DNA of 64,000 bases from Mucilaginibacter xinganensis (GCF_002257585.1 NZ_CP022743.1:5022001-5086000), one strand, 5' to 3'; shown: positions 44,313-53,075, counted from the stretch's first letter. Numbers and translations: made by a program. Notes: generated from the letters alone by a model not told the origin.

Positions 44313-44358
44313 TTAAATTGATTGAAACAATTTATTATTTATGTACTTATCTACCTAA

Positions 44359-45180
44359 ATGACCACGAACACCAACAGCTTAAAAGTATTTGTACCCCTT
44401 ACCCTGTTATTGTTTTTTATTTTAACCTCATTCACTATTGATGACGATGTACCCAAATCATCGTTTAAGTTTAAAACTATAGTGATTGATGCAGGACATG
44501 GCGGAAAAGATCCCGGTGCACATGGCTCTTATTCGCTGGAAAAAAACGTAACACTGGCTATTGCAAAAAAGGTGGAACACCTGCTGAAAAAGACCATGGA
44601 CGATGTAAACGTTGTAATGACCCGCACAAGCGATAAATTTGTTCAGTTAAACAAACGTGCTGACATTGCCAATAGCATCAACGCCAATCTTTTTGTTTCT
44701 ATCCACTGCAATTCCTCGCCCGAAGGAACCGCTAAAATAGCGCATAAAGAAAAAGGGGTGATGCTTTTGGTATATGGCTTTCACCGTAAAGAGGAGCAAA
44801 TAGAAGCACTGCGTGAAAATGCTTCTATCTATATTGAAAAGGATTATAAAAAGAATTACGCGGGATACGATGAAAAAGACCCTGCATCAATGATCATTTT
44901 AAACACCTTTATGCAAAAATATCGCAAACAGAGTATCCTTTTTGGCGATTTGCTAAACGATCAGTTTAAAAATAATGACGGGCGCAGGAGTCGTGGGGTT
45001 AAGGAACAAGGTGTTTTGGTTTTAGCGCATAGTGCAATGCCTGCCGTATTAGTTGAAACAGGTTATATCAACAATAATGCCGAGGAAAAGTACCTAAATT
45101 CAGAAGAAGGGCAAAATGCCATTGCTGCTTCTATCGTAAGGGCTATTAAAATTTATCGTAAAGAGATCAGCGCCAGGTAA
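44359..45180 (+). CDS. N-acetylmuramoyl-L-alanine amidase (Amidase_3)
   Basis: A 273-residue envelope enzyme that cleaves peptide stems from peptidoglycan. A signal-anchor at about residues 8-25 (LKVFVPLTLLLFFILTSF). Zinc ligands are in VIDAGHGGKDPGAHG (His), the following SLEKNV (Glu) and FVSIHCNSS (His); the catalytic Glu is in VETGYINN. The insertion with RKEEQIEALRENASIYIEKD (about 150-170) is typical of Bacteroidota members. It follows the fur-like gene by 46 bases and precedes a small secreted OB-fold protein. Confidence 0.93.
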   Translation: MTTNTNSLKVFVPLTLLLFFILTSFTIDDDVPKSSFKFKTIVIDAGHGGKDPGAHGSYSLEKNVTLAIAKKVEHLLKKTMDDVNVVMTRTSDKFVQLNKRADIANSINANLFVSIHCNSSPEGTAKIAHKEKGVMLLVYGFHRKEEQIEALRENASIYIEKDYKKNYAGYDEKDPASMIILNTFMQKYRKQSILFGDLLNDQFKNNDGRRSRGVKEQGVLVLAHSAMPAVLVETGYINNNAEEKYLNSEEGQNAIAASIVRAIKIYRKEISAR

Positions 45181-45211
45181 AACATTCACGCACGTTAAGC
45201 GTAATTGATAT

Positions 45212-45568
45212 ATGAAAACACTGTTACTCTCCGCCTTTATTTCACTGTTTTTTGCAGGCGCTGCATTGGCACAAAGCACTTTTTCTGAGGCAGAGTTCAA
45301 CAGGAAACTGGGTAAAACAGGCACGCTTTGCGATACCGTATATTCCCTGCGTGTTGTTAGTGACACCCTTACGCTGCTGAATATGGGTGGTGCTTACCCC
45401 AATCAAAAATATACAGTTGCCATAAAGGGCAATAAAGTAACCCTTGACTACACCAAACTCAAGGGCAAGCCACTTTGTGTAACCGGTGTTTTTTTAATGT
45501 ATAAAAACCGCCCCGAAATTCAGGTTTCAGAGCCGGAGCAGATCAATAAGACCTTAAGCAGCAACTGA
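45212..45568 (+). CDS. Small secreted OB-fold-like protein
   Basis: A 118-residue protein with signal MKTLLLSAFISLFFAGAALA. The mature part reads as five strands: CDTVYSLRVVSDTLTLLNM, GGAYPNQKYTVAIKGNK, and KGKPLCVTGVFLMYKNRPEI, ending with SEPEQINK. The pattern resembles OB-fold nucleic-acid-binding-like proteins, which in exported form often have unknown roles. Two Cys (about residues 40 and 91) may form a disulfide. It follows the amidase by 31 bases. Its stop is one base from the stop of the convergent ABC permease, so the two mRNAs overlap. Confidence 0.72.
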   Translation: MKTLLLSAFISLFFAGAALAQSTFSEAEFNRKLGKTGTLCDTVYSLRVVSDTLTLLNMGGAYPNQKYTVAIKGNKVTLDYTKLKGKPLCVTGVFLMYKNRPEIQVSEPEQINKTLSSN

Positions 45569-45569
45569 T

Positions 45570-47147
45570 CTACAAATGCCTTACCTGGTACCCCCTTACC
45601 GTAAAGCTTACTGCACCAAAGAATAAATTAAACAGCAACATGGTTATTATAAATCCGGTTCGTGAATCGTGCTGCATCGCGCCCAAATAGTCTGCAATAG
45701 GTATCTTTTCAACTATGCAATAAGTCAGCATAAAAAACATAATCTCGTACAGTTTTTTCCCATCGCTTAAAATACCCAGGCAAACGGCCAGCATCACAAC
45801 AAATATACCGCCGTTAATAATGGTGATAACATGGTAAATATCTGAGGCAAAAATATATCGCACCAATACCGGGAGTGTTAATGCCAGCGCCATGATAATA
45901 CCCGCCAGCAATTGTGCCGGCAGCATGCGCTGCAATGGTTTATACGATGAAAAAGTGAAATAGTGCAGGCGGTTTGTTTTCTCTTTTGTCGCCAGGTCCG
46001 ACCAGCGGGTAACCTGCAAAAACAATAATACGGGCAATAAATAAGCGTGAGTAATATTTAAAGGAGCAAAAAACATGCTTAACCAAAGCGCACCATTAAT
46101 AAGCCAGAACCATTTGGACCCCTTGCGGATCAGGAGCAGTATTTCAGTTTTTACAAAAGGAAAAATGCTATAATCCGTAATAACCGGTGGCAGCAATGCT
46201 ATGTTGATACTTTTAGCAGGGCTTACCGACATTTCGGGCGCTCCTGCAAATATTGAACCCTTTTTCTTTTTGCTAATGGACTGTTTGAAATCAAAACGGT
46301 GAAAGAAAAACGATGAAATGTACACTATTCCAAATGCGAAGCAGATCCACACCAAACGGCTTAAAAAGAAAATGCCTGACCAACTGATACCATCCCATAC
46401 AAACGTTTTAAACGCGTGTTTGGCGTTAAATGTAAAGCCAAGGTTAACTGCCGGGACGCTTTCGTGAAACTGTGCATTTACTTTATCTGTAATGCTGTGT
46501 GTCATGGTACGCACACCAAACGGGTCGATAAAAACAGCGACGGTGTTATTGCGGGCATTTGTTACGTTGGCCATTATTACACCGAACAGAAATATGAAAA
46601 TAATGTATTGCAAAATGTTCCGTTTTCCCAGGAAAACCTCGGCAACTACTGCCAGTGCCGAAATAGTGAGCAGAGCGGGTATTGCAAACAGCAGGTAGGG
46701 AAGCATAAAATTTGCGATAATAAACGGGTAGCCGCTGGTGCGTATAAAAAACATTACAATGCTAACCGAAAACGTAATACCTGTAATGGTAAGCAACACC
46801 AGGAAGTTACTGAGCATTTTGCTGAGCAGGTATTCAAAATTGGTTATGGGCGTGGTGGCTATAATTAGCCCTACTTCGGTATCAATATCTTTTTTTATGC
46901 CGCTGTTTACCAGGAAAAAGCCATATAAAGAAAGCATGATAGTTGTCATCATTGCTGAAACATATCCTACCCAGGCCGAATTATAAACACCTTTATAGCC
47001 CACTATATTTAAAGTGGTATAAGAAGCTGTTGGCGGCGGCACAAAAGAGTAAGCACCGTAAACTGTAATTGCAAGGGTTATTAAAAAGGAGTAGCTGCGG
47101 GTACGCTGCAGATAGTCGGCTTTGATGATACTGTAAATGTATTTCAC
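45570..47147 (-). CDS. ABC-type transporter permease
   Basis: A 525-residue integral membrane protein with about 12 hydrophobic helices, two of them at the extreme N terminus (FLITLAITVYGAYSF, AWVGYVSAMMTTIMLSLYGF). It is encoded four bases after its ATPase. The large permease with an internal gap between two helix blocks (about 60-200 and 330-520) fits an ABC-2-type exporter. The substrate is unknown; gliding or antibiotic export cannot be decided from sequence. Confidence 0.85.
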   Translation of the reverse strand: MKYIYSIIKADYLQRTRSYSFLITLAITVYGAYSFVPPPTASYTTLNIVGYKGVYNSAWVGYVSAMMTTIMLSLYGFFLVNSGIKKDIDTEVGLIIATTPITNFEYLLSKMLSNFLVLLTITGITFSVSIVMFFIRTSGYPFIIANFMLPYLLFAIPALLTISALAVVAEVFLGKRNILQYIIFIFLFGVIMANVTNARNNTVAVFIDPFGVRTMTHSITDKVNAQFHESVPAVNLGFTFNAKHAFKTFVWDGISWSGIFFLSRLVWICFAFGIVYISSFFFHRFDFKQSISKKKKGSIFAGAPEMSVSPAKSINIALLPPVITDYSIFPFVKTEILLLIRKGSKWFWLINGALWLSMFFAPLNITHAYLLPVLLFLQVTRWSDLATKEKTNRLHYFTFSSYKPLQRMLPAQLLAGIIMALALTLPVLVRYIFASDIYHVITIINGGIFVVMLAVCLGILSDGKKLYEIMFFMLTYCIVEKIPIADYLGAMQHDSRTGFIITMLLFNLFFGAVSFTVRGYQVRHL

Positions 47148-47151
47148 GGGT

Positions 47152-48024
47152 TTAGGCTTTGTTTTGTGTTAAATACAGGTAAGCATCTTCTAACGTAGCG
47201 TTAACCGGAAGTGAAGCAGGTTCAGGAGTATTGCCTTTGATAATATACCTTACTTTAGTAAGTTCCTTTTGGCGGCTGGTATCAATAACCAGGTGTTTGG
47301 CCTTTAAAACTACGAGGTCGTCACTGTTTAAAACGGCTTCAAATACTTTACCCTCAACCAGTTTAACGATATCAGGCTGCATCCCTTTTTCAAGCAGAGC
47401 ACCGTTCTGCATAATGGCTACTTCATCGGCAATAGCTTCAATATCAGATACGATGTGCGATGACAGGATTATAATACAATCGTTAGCAAGATCTGAGATC
47501 AGCTGGCGAAACCTTACCCGTTCTTCGGGATCGAGTCCGACTGTTGGCTCATCAAATATCAATACTTTTGGGTCATTAAGCAGTGCCTGGGCAATGCCTA
47601 TTCGCTGTTTCATACCGCCTGAATAGGTGCCTATGGGCCGTTTCGCATCGGCTGTTAAGTTAACGCCGTCAAGCAGCATATCAATCCGCTTGCGTAAACC
47701 ATCGCCACCAACGCCTTTTAGCGCCGCAATATATTCCAGAAACTCGTATGCATTAAGATTTGGATAAACGCCAAAATCCTGTGGCAGATAGCCAAGGATT
47801 TTACGAATCTTGTCAGGGCTATTTACAATATCCTCGCCATCTAAAAACAGCGTGCCGGCTGTTGGCTTGCTAATAGTAGCAATAATTTTCATCAGGGTTG
47901 ATTTGCCGGCGCCATTAGGACCAAGCAAGCCTAGTATTCCTTTCTCTATGGTAATGGAATAATTAGATAATCCTGTTTTATGTTTATTATATTGTTTTGT
48001 GAGGCCGGTAATTACTAAAGACAT
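47152..48024 (-). CDS. ABC transporter ATP-binding protein
   Basis: A 290-residue ATPase. Walker A GPNGAGKST (about residues 35-43), Q-loop near YLPQDFGVYPNLNAYEF, signature YSGGMKQR, Walker B LIFDEPTVGLDP and the switch His in ILSSHIV. The order and spacing match the ABC-2/DrrA exporter subfamily. It precedes the permease by four bases, forming a two-gene exporter on the minus strand. There is no adjacent substrate clue. Confidence 0.95.
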   Translation of the reverse strand: MSLVITGLTKQYNKHKTGLSNYSITIEKGILGLLGPNGAGKSTLMKIIATISKPTAGTLFLDGEDIVNSPDKIRKILGYLPQDFGVYPNLNAYEFLEYIAALKGVGGDGLRKRIDMLLDGVNLTADAKRPIGTYSGGMKQRIGIAQALLNDPKVLIFDEPTVGLDPEERVRFRQLISDLANDCIIILSSHIVSDIEAIADEVAIMQNGALLEKGMQPDIVKLVEGKVFEAVLNSDDLVVLKAKHLVIDTSRQKELTKVRYIIKGNTPEPASLPVNATLEDAYLYLTQNKA

Positions 48025-48199
48025 AAAAATGATATATCCCAGTGAGATGCCAAATACCGCATAAGGTTACATGTTTTGGAAAAAATAACCCTAATAAACT
48101 GCCGTAAAAGTTAAGAGTTGAGCCCGGGGCAATAAAACCGGGAGCGTGATAAAAAGGCGTAGCCCTATTTATCCGCTCCCGGTATTTATCTTTGATTCT

Positions 48200-49864
48200 T
48201 TAGTCCCAGTTAAAATCCACCTCCCGGTTGTTTAATTTCCATTTGGAAGGGAACGGGTTGGTCAGCCAATCGAGCGGCTCGCCGGTCGGCTGTACTTTTG
48301 CTGCTTTGGCAAAGCATTCTTTTATAAAACTCTTTTGAGCTGCACCTGTGGCTTCCGGTTGGGCAGATATGAATAACGGGGCTCCGCTTTCGGTAAGCAG
48401 CTGCATCCATTGTTTGTTCCTCTCCCACGAAATATCAGTAGTTAATCCCACGCAATCGCCGTCAACAGCATAAAAATTATTGTGTTGTGGCAAGCGGAAA
48501 CCCATGGTATTTACCCCCATTTTTTTTACGCGCGCCCATTCTTTGCCACTGGTATCATCGCCGATGCGGTTGAGTTCAAATTGCCCTGCCGAAAGGTGGC
48601 TCATGGTATTACAGCCTATCACGTAAATATCGTCGCCGGCTGCGTTACGAATGGCACTGTAAAGGTGATTGATGATCTCGGCTGTGGTTTTAGTTTTATC
48701 GTAAAAGCTCCATCCGGGCGAAGTAATGCTTTCCCTCATCTGGAAGCCCCAGCGACCGGTGATATCATCGGTGGAAAAATCATGCTTCACCATCTCGTAG
48801 CCCCATTGTTTATAAACGTCGAAATAATGTTTGATCCGCTCAATATTTTCCGGGATGGTGGGATCGAGCACCGGACTTTTGGGATCATCGCGGCCCGGGA
48901 TTTTAGGTGCTAAAAGGCTGGCTTTTTCATCGTGCCTTGCGCACAATGGCCGCATCCACAAACCGGGGCGCATCCCCAGTTTCTTTATGTCGTCGCCAAG
49001 CTGGTGCATATCCTTAAACTTATCATTTGGTTTTGAAAAGTCTTCGTTCCAGCCACCGTCGCCTGGCAGTAAAGGTGAATATTGGGCCCAGCCGGCATCT
49101 ATCACCGAAAACGGACGGTTACCTGTATCGGTTACTAATTCAGCCATTAGTGCGGTTGTTTCCTTTATCAGCTTTGCCGAATTGTTGCCATAAGCAAAGT
49201 ACCAGTCATTTATTCCATATACCGGCTGTTTGGGCAACCGGGGTTTATCGCACATCAGCTTACAAAACCGCGTTGCAGTAGCAAATGCATTTTCTGTTGC
49301 AGCGCTTTCGGTTGTAACAATATCGGCGGCATGTAATTTGCGTGTACCCAGTTGAACGCCAGATCCACCGGAATGGGTGTCAAGCGTCAATTCAATACTA
49401 CCCGCGTTAACCGCCCACCAGCAAATGGTATTTGCCCCGGTTTTAACGCCAAAGCAGGCTGTGTGTTTATCATCATTCAATAACACATACCATGGGTTTT
49501 TAACATTGCCATCAGGGGTCTTCCAGCCCACATCACCGTAGGTGCGTTCCCAGTGGTCACCCAATACTTTCGCAGAGGTATTGGTTTGGTGTTTCCATTT
49601 AAGGCGGATCCCGGTTAGTGCTGTTGATGGCGACCTGACATAAACGCCGCTGGCGTTACTGTTAGGTTGTATGCTCACTTCAACGTCGTTATAATTAAAT
49701 TTCCCTCCTGAGCGTGTGAGCCGGAACCAATCGCCCCCAGCCTGTCCCCAAACTTCATCAGGAGTGTTCATTAATGCAGCACTTCCGCCGGCATAAGTTA
49801 CACGGCTAAACAATAAAGCAGCCACGGCTGTGGCGGAAAGTTTTACAAAATTACGTCTGTACAT
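48200..49864 (-). CDS. Clan GH-D glycoside hydrolase (GH27/GH36-like), Tat-like signal
   Basis: A 554-residue secreted enzyme. The N-terminal MYRRNFVKLSATAVAALLF has a twin-Arg start (RRNFVK) and a hydrophobic run, suggesting Tat export. A beta-sandwich (about residues 35-210) precedes the TIM barrel with INDWYFAYGNN and VIDAGWAQ. The nucleophile is probably Asp362 (VKHDFS). The acid/base is probably Asp436 or Asp437 in RIGDDTSG, fitting clan GH-D. Substrate alpha-galactoside or alpha-N-acetylgalactosaminide is likely by clan; I cannot choose. The gene has no PUL genes beside it. Confidence 0.82.
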   Translation of the reverse strand: MYRRNFVKLSATAVAALLFSRVTYAGGSAALMNTPDEVWGQAGGDWFRLTRSGGKFNYNDVEVSIQPNSNASGVYVRSPSTALTGIRLKWKHQTNTSAKVLGDHWERTYGDVGWKTPDGNVKNPWYVLLNDDKHTACFGVKTGANTICWWAVNAGSIELTLDTHSGGSGVQLGTRKLHAADIVTTESAATENAFATATRFCKLMCDKPRLPKQPVYGINDWYFAYGNNSAKLIKETTALMAELVTDTGNRPFSVIDAGWAQYSPLLPGDGGWNEDFSKPNDKFKDMHQLGDDIKKLGMRPGLWMRPLCARHDEKASLLAPKIPGRDDPKSPVLDPTIPENIERIKHYFDVYKQWGYEMVKHDFSTDDITGRWGFQMRESITSPGWSFYDKTKTTAEIINHLYSAIRNAAGDDIYVIGCNTMSHLSAGQFELNRIGDDTSGKEWARVKKMGVNTMGFRLPQHNNFYAVDGDCVGLTTDISWERNKQWMQLLTESGAPLFISAQPEATGAAQKSFIKECFAKAAKVQPTGEPLDWLTNPFPSKWKLNNREVDFNWD

Positions 49865-49994
49865 AAAGTTATATTGGAAATCTCCTGAAAAATTAGTTAA
49901 CTGTTAAATTAACGGTTTATAAAGTAAAAGTATGTTTTTATTACTTTATAAACCATAAAAAACAGCTATGGGTTATGTTGGTGAAAAAAAAACG

Positions 49995-50180
49995 TTATTT
50001 GCTTAACACCCACCTGGTACGTGTGCATTTGTAACACTTGTATCTCTTCAGGGGCAACCATGAAAAAAAAGTCTTAACAAATAACCCGCGACGGATCCTT
50101 TCTAAGTCTGACTGATTTCCTTTTCCACAGGGGCATAGCGGGTCGGTGCCTGGATTTTCTAAAGAAGAGTTCATAGACAT
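49995..50180 (-). CDS. Small Cys-rich protein of unknown function
   Basis: A 61-residue protein with CPCGKGNQSDLERIRRGLF in the first half and LKRYKCYKCTRTRWVL at the end. The CPC and CYKC pairs could form a zinc ribbon, and the middle RGLFVKTFFSWLPLKRY is basic and hydrophobic. No signal peptide. From memory, similar short proteins with RYKCxKC endings occur in other Bacteroidota, supporting a real gene. Gene neighbours give no role. Confidence 0.55.
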   Translation of the reverse strand: MSMNSSLENPGTDPLCPCGKGNQSDLERIRRGLFVKTFFSWLPLKRYKCYKCTRTRWVLSK

Positions 50181-50489
50181 AAAATTCGTTTTATAGGGTA
50201 AAACAAAAGTTAGTATCTTCTCAAATAGATGGCTAATAATTGGCAGTTATTCAAAGATGCGAATTGTTTGTTAAAAAAACATTTGTTTTAAAATAAATTT
50301 CCATGCATAGCTTTGAAAATTAAGTTTTTACATGAATTTATAAAGGTTAAAAGTCACGCCTCTAATTAAAGCAACTGTTGTACTTGGGGTGAACAAATTA
50401 TTGATCTGACAAAAAGGATATTGTGCTTTTCATAATTCTAAGGGCTTGCTTTTGCAAAATTGCTCAGGCGACTACGCATATGCAGTCTA

Positions 50490-50510
50490 CTTTTATCATA
50501 TTGATAAAAG
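50490..50510. promoter_or_regulatory. Palindrome in the ahpC regulatory region
   Basis: CTTTTATCA (50490-50498) and TGATAAAAG (50502-50510) are perfect 9-bp arms with a TAT centre. Its AT-rich inverted form recalls PerR/Fur-type boxes, but it is not an exact match. Confidence 0.6.
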
Positions 50511-50531
50511 CAATTAAATTCGTACAAATTT

Positions 50532-50546
50532 ATAGATATAAACTAT
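50532..50546 (+). promoter_or_regulatory. OxyR-like ATAG-N7-CTAT half-operator
   Basis: ATAG (50532-50535) and CTAT (50543-50546) are exactly seven bases apart, matching one half of the OxyR consensus. The second half downstream is weak. It is 43 bases before the -7 box TATATTTG (50589-50596). Confidence 0.5.
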
Positions 50547-50588
50547 ATGATATAAATTCTTTAGATAAAACCATCACTGTAAAATTGA

Positions 50589-50596
50589 TATATTTG
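50589..50596 (+). promoter_or_regulatory. -7 box of ahpC
   Basis: TATATTTG fits the TAnnTTTG consensus, 27 bases before the ATG. No matching -33 TTG was found. Confidence 0.6.
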
Positions 50597-50623
50597 TAAC
50601 GCAAATTAAAAAACAATATAAAT

Positions 50624-51169
50624 ATGCTAACTATAGGTCAAAAATTCCCTCAGTTTTCTAAAACAGCTGTTGTAAGTATTGAAAAAGGAAAAGAGTTTGA
50701 AACTATCACTTCGGACTTTTTGGTGAATGAAGATAACGTTTGGACTGTAATGTTCTGGTGGCCAAAAGATTTCACCTTTGTTTGCCCAACCGAAATTGCC
50801 GAGTTTAACAAAAGCTACGGTGAGTTCCGCGACCGCGACACCCGTTTGATCGGCGCTTCAACCGATACTGAGTTTGTACACGCAGCATGGAGAAGAGACC
50901 ACGCAGACCTGCGCGATTTGAAATTCCCAATGCTTGCTGATACTTCAAAATCATTAGCTGAAGAACTGGGTATATTAGAGCCAAATGAAAAAATTGCTTA
51001 CCGCGCTACATTTATAGTTGACCCTACCGGCATCATCCGTTGGGTATCAGTAAATGACCTGAGTGTTGGCCGCAACGTTAAAGAAGTATTACGTGTACTT
51101 GATGGTTTACAAACTGACGAACTTTGCCCTTGCAACTGGGTTAAAGGCGAAGACACAATTACTGTTTAA
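50624..51169 (+). CDS. ahpC: Peroxiredoxin, AhpC-like
   Basis: A 181-residue thiol peroxidase that reduces hydrogen peroxide and organic peroxides. The peroxidatic Cys54 lies in FTFVCPTEIAEF, and resolving Cys168 (or Cys170) near the C terminus in DELCPCNWVKG; this is the typical 2-Cys layout. An Arg for the active site lies in the downstream core near IRWVSVND. Its AhpD-like neighbour 69 bases downstream is a plausible partner that reduces it. A likely peroxide-responsive promoter lies upstream. Confidence 0.95.
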   Translation: MLTIGQKFPQFSKTAVVSIEKGKEFETITSDFLVNEDNVWTVMFWWPKDFTFVCPTEIAEFNKSYGEFRDRDTRLIGASTDTEFVHAAWRRDHADLRDLKFPMLADTSKSLAEELGILEPNEKIAYRATFIVDPTGIIRWVSVNDLSVGRNVKEVLRVLDGLQTDELCPCNWVKGEDTITV

Positions 51170-51186
51170 TTTATTAAAATACAAGG

Positions 51187-51217
51187 TCCCCGCATTTACA
51201 GGATGCGGGGATTTTTT
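51187..51217 (+). terminator. Terminator between ahpC and ahpD-like gene
   Basis: TCCCCGCAT (51187-51195) pairs with ATGCGGGGA (51203-51211) over a 7-base loop, followed by six Ts. It probably lets ahpC be made in excess over the ahpD-like gene. It also rules out the in-frame ATG at 51203 as a start. Confidence 0.85.
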
Positions 51218-51238
51218 ATACCATTTAATGTAGAAATA

Positions 51239-51823
51239 ATGAACGAATCTACCGAAATAATAACCGAATTATTACAAAGCCTGGGCATTGATGCGGCTTA
51301 CCGCAACCAAAGCCTTACCCTGCTTGAAAATGGCGAATCTCGCTACCTGCGCGACCTCAAACTGAATTTTACAAGCATCCTGACATCTGAACATTTGAGC
51401 ACAAAAGAGTGTGCCCTGCTTGGGTTGTCCACAGCTATTAATAACAACAATGCCCTTTTAACAACATTTTTCACCAAATATGCTGAAGAGCAGGAAGCCA
51501 ACGCTGCTGACATAGCAGAAGCAGTAGGTTGTGCGTCATTACTGGCCTCAAATAATGTATTTTATCGCTTCCGTCATTTTACGCAAAAGGAAAAATACAC
51601 CCAGATTCCTGCGCGGATCCGCATGCAGCTGATGATGAAGCCTGTTACCGGGAAGGAATTTTTTGAATTGATGAGCCTGGCCATCTCGGCAGTTAACGGC
51701 TGCGAAATGTGCGTAAATGCCCACGAAGATTCCCTGATAAAATTAGGCACTGCCGAGGAGCGTATTTTTGATGCGGTTAGAATAGCATCATTGGTAACCG
51801 CAACCGGAAAAATAGTTTTTTAA
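51239..51823 (+). CDS. AhpD-like carboxymuconolactone decarboxylase-fold alkylhydroperoxidase
   Basis: A 194-residue all-helical protein. The redox motif Cys155-x2-Cys158 followed by His162 (NGCEMCVNAHED) matches AhpD. AhpD-type proteins shuttle electrons to AhpC; here the pairing with the peroxiredoxin 69 bases upstream suggests the same. The chosen ATG is 51239, after the terminator hairpin. The Glu residues near NGC also fit the proton-relay pattern. Genes for NADH-AhpF were not seen in the window. Confidence 0.9.
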   Translation: MNESTEIITELLQSLGIDAAYRNQSLTLLENGESRYLRDLKLNFTSILTSEHLSTKECALLGLSTAINNNNALLTTFFTKYAEEQEANAADIAEAVGCASLLASNNVFYRFRHFTQKEKYTQIPARIRMQLMMKPVTGKEFFELMSLAISAVNGCEMCVNAHEDSLIKLGTAEERIFDAVRIASLVTATGKIVF

Positions 51824-51830
51824 CCCCTTC

Positions 51831-51868
51831 TTCTTTATCATTCTGAGCGCGCTCAGAATGATAAAGAA
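51831..51868. repeat. Perfect 38-bp palindrome between convergent genes
   Basis: The left half TTCTTTATCATTCTGAGCG with its exact complement makes a single uninterrupted palindrome (51831-51868). It separates the ahpD-like gene from the NIF3-like gene and may act as a bidirectional terminator or be a REP-like element. The core CATTCTGAGC is a recurring word in related genomes, from memory. Confidence 0.8.
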
Positions 51869-51876
51869 TTGCTATC

Positions 51877-52803
51877 CTACATAAACGACAAAGAATTACC
51901 CGGCTTAACCCGCGTCACTTTCAGGGATGGAATGTTTTTTTTAATCCAGCTGAGCATAAATTCTGATCCGGCGTCTTCACTCGCAATGTGCCCAAGCACC
52001 ACTAACGCTATCTTGTCTCCCTTTGCCCTGGCATCGCGTACATACTCTGCAGTTTCCCATTCCGATATCTCGCCACAGATCAGCACATCAGGCTTTACCT
52101 GTCCAATTCCCAGGATCTGTTGCCGGCCGCCTGCAGCTCCCGGCATAAACAGTACACGGGCGCAGCTTTGCGCCGGGTCGCCTATGTATCTCACCTTTTC
52201 AATACCCAGTTTTTCTTTTACATAACCTACCAGGTTGGCCAGCGAGGTTGCAGGCAGCGTAATAATCTCCGGAATTTTTTGATCGGCATATTTTTCCCAT
52301 TGCAGTTGATCAAGCACACCCTGTATAACGCCATCGGGCACTACACTGTGAATATAATCATGATTGCGCCATACGGCTATATTGTGTTGTTTAAGCAGGT
52401 CGGCTTTGTAATGGTAAACTTCATCATTAGCCAGCCATACGGTATCATCGGCATGATTGTAGAAAGTCGGTTCATGGGCAATGATAAAATTAGCCCCCAG
52501 GGCTATAGCCTTCCTGATTACATCTATTGTGGCAAACATGGCCGTTACCACTCCCGTCACCTTAATATCCCGGTTGCCGGATTTTAGGGTATCAACAGTT
52601 CCGGTTATAGCCCCGCCAGGCACCTGATTTATAAACAGGTCCATTATTTGGCCTGCGGTGTAACCTTCGTCCACATTAATAATGACCGACGCGTTATTTA
52701 CAAGCGGTGAAAGCAGCAGCACTCCGGTTGCTTTTACTGTATTAACAAAAAACTTTCTCCGGTTAAGTGCGGGATAATTTAACAGGGCGGGTTTATCATT
52801 CAT
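51877..52803 (-). CDS. NIF3-family dinuclear-metal protein with Tat-like signal
   Basis: A 308-residue NIF3-like protein. The family blocks include FIIAHEPTFYNHADDT (metal ligands), VRYIGDPAQSCARVLFMPG, and VLICGEISEWETAEYVRDA with VVLGHIASEDAG near the C terminus. The N-terminal NRRKFFVNTVKATGVLLL looks like a twin-Arg signal. NIF3 proteins are normally cytosolic, and their reaction is uncertain, so export would be unusual. The gene lies downstream of a kinase-independent region and convergent with the ahpD-like gene. Confidence 0.82.
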   Translation of the reverse strand: MNDKPALLNYPALNRRKFFVNTVKATGVLLLSPLVNNASVIINVDEGYTAGQIMDLFINQVPGGAITGTVDTLKSGNRDIKVTGVVTAMFATIDVIRKAIALGANFIIAHEPTFYNHADDTVWLANDEVYHYKADLLKQHNIAVWRNHDYIHSVVPDGVIQGVLDQLQWEKYADQKIPEIITLPATSLANLVGYVKEKLGIEKVRYIGDPAQSCARVLFMPGAAGGRQQILGIGQVKPDVLICGEISEWETAEYVRDARAKGDKIALVVLGHIASEDAGSEFMLSWIKKNIPSLKVTRVKPGNSLSFM

Positions 52804-53075
52804 TTCTATTTTTTAGTTTAAATGTAAAAAATATCTTTGATAGGCCTTTATTTTCGAACATTCATTTATCTGTACAGATTTGCGCGCGGCTAATACCAAA
52901 AGGCTGAAATGAAATACAGGAGAGCGTTTTTTAAGAAAAAGAGAAGGATGTTGAGCCCAAACTGTGTGACAAGCTAAATAAATAGCCCTTCACGTTTATT
53001 TAAACAATTATATCTTATTTTTGTTTAAATAACACTACCGCCCACTACTACCCTCACTTCTGTTAATCATTTAAA

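Larger units (their letters stand above)
50181..50623. other. Regulatory region upstream of ahpC
   Basis: A 443-base AT-rich region with no convincing gene. It contains a 21-base palindrome, an OxyR-like half-operator and a -7 box (separate entries). Nothing else was recognised. Confidence 0.6.

Noticed and set aside
46416..46986. Plus-strand ORFs inside the ABC permease
   Set aside because: They are shadows of hydrophobic coding sequence on the other strand.
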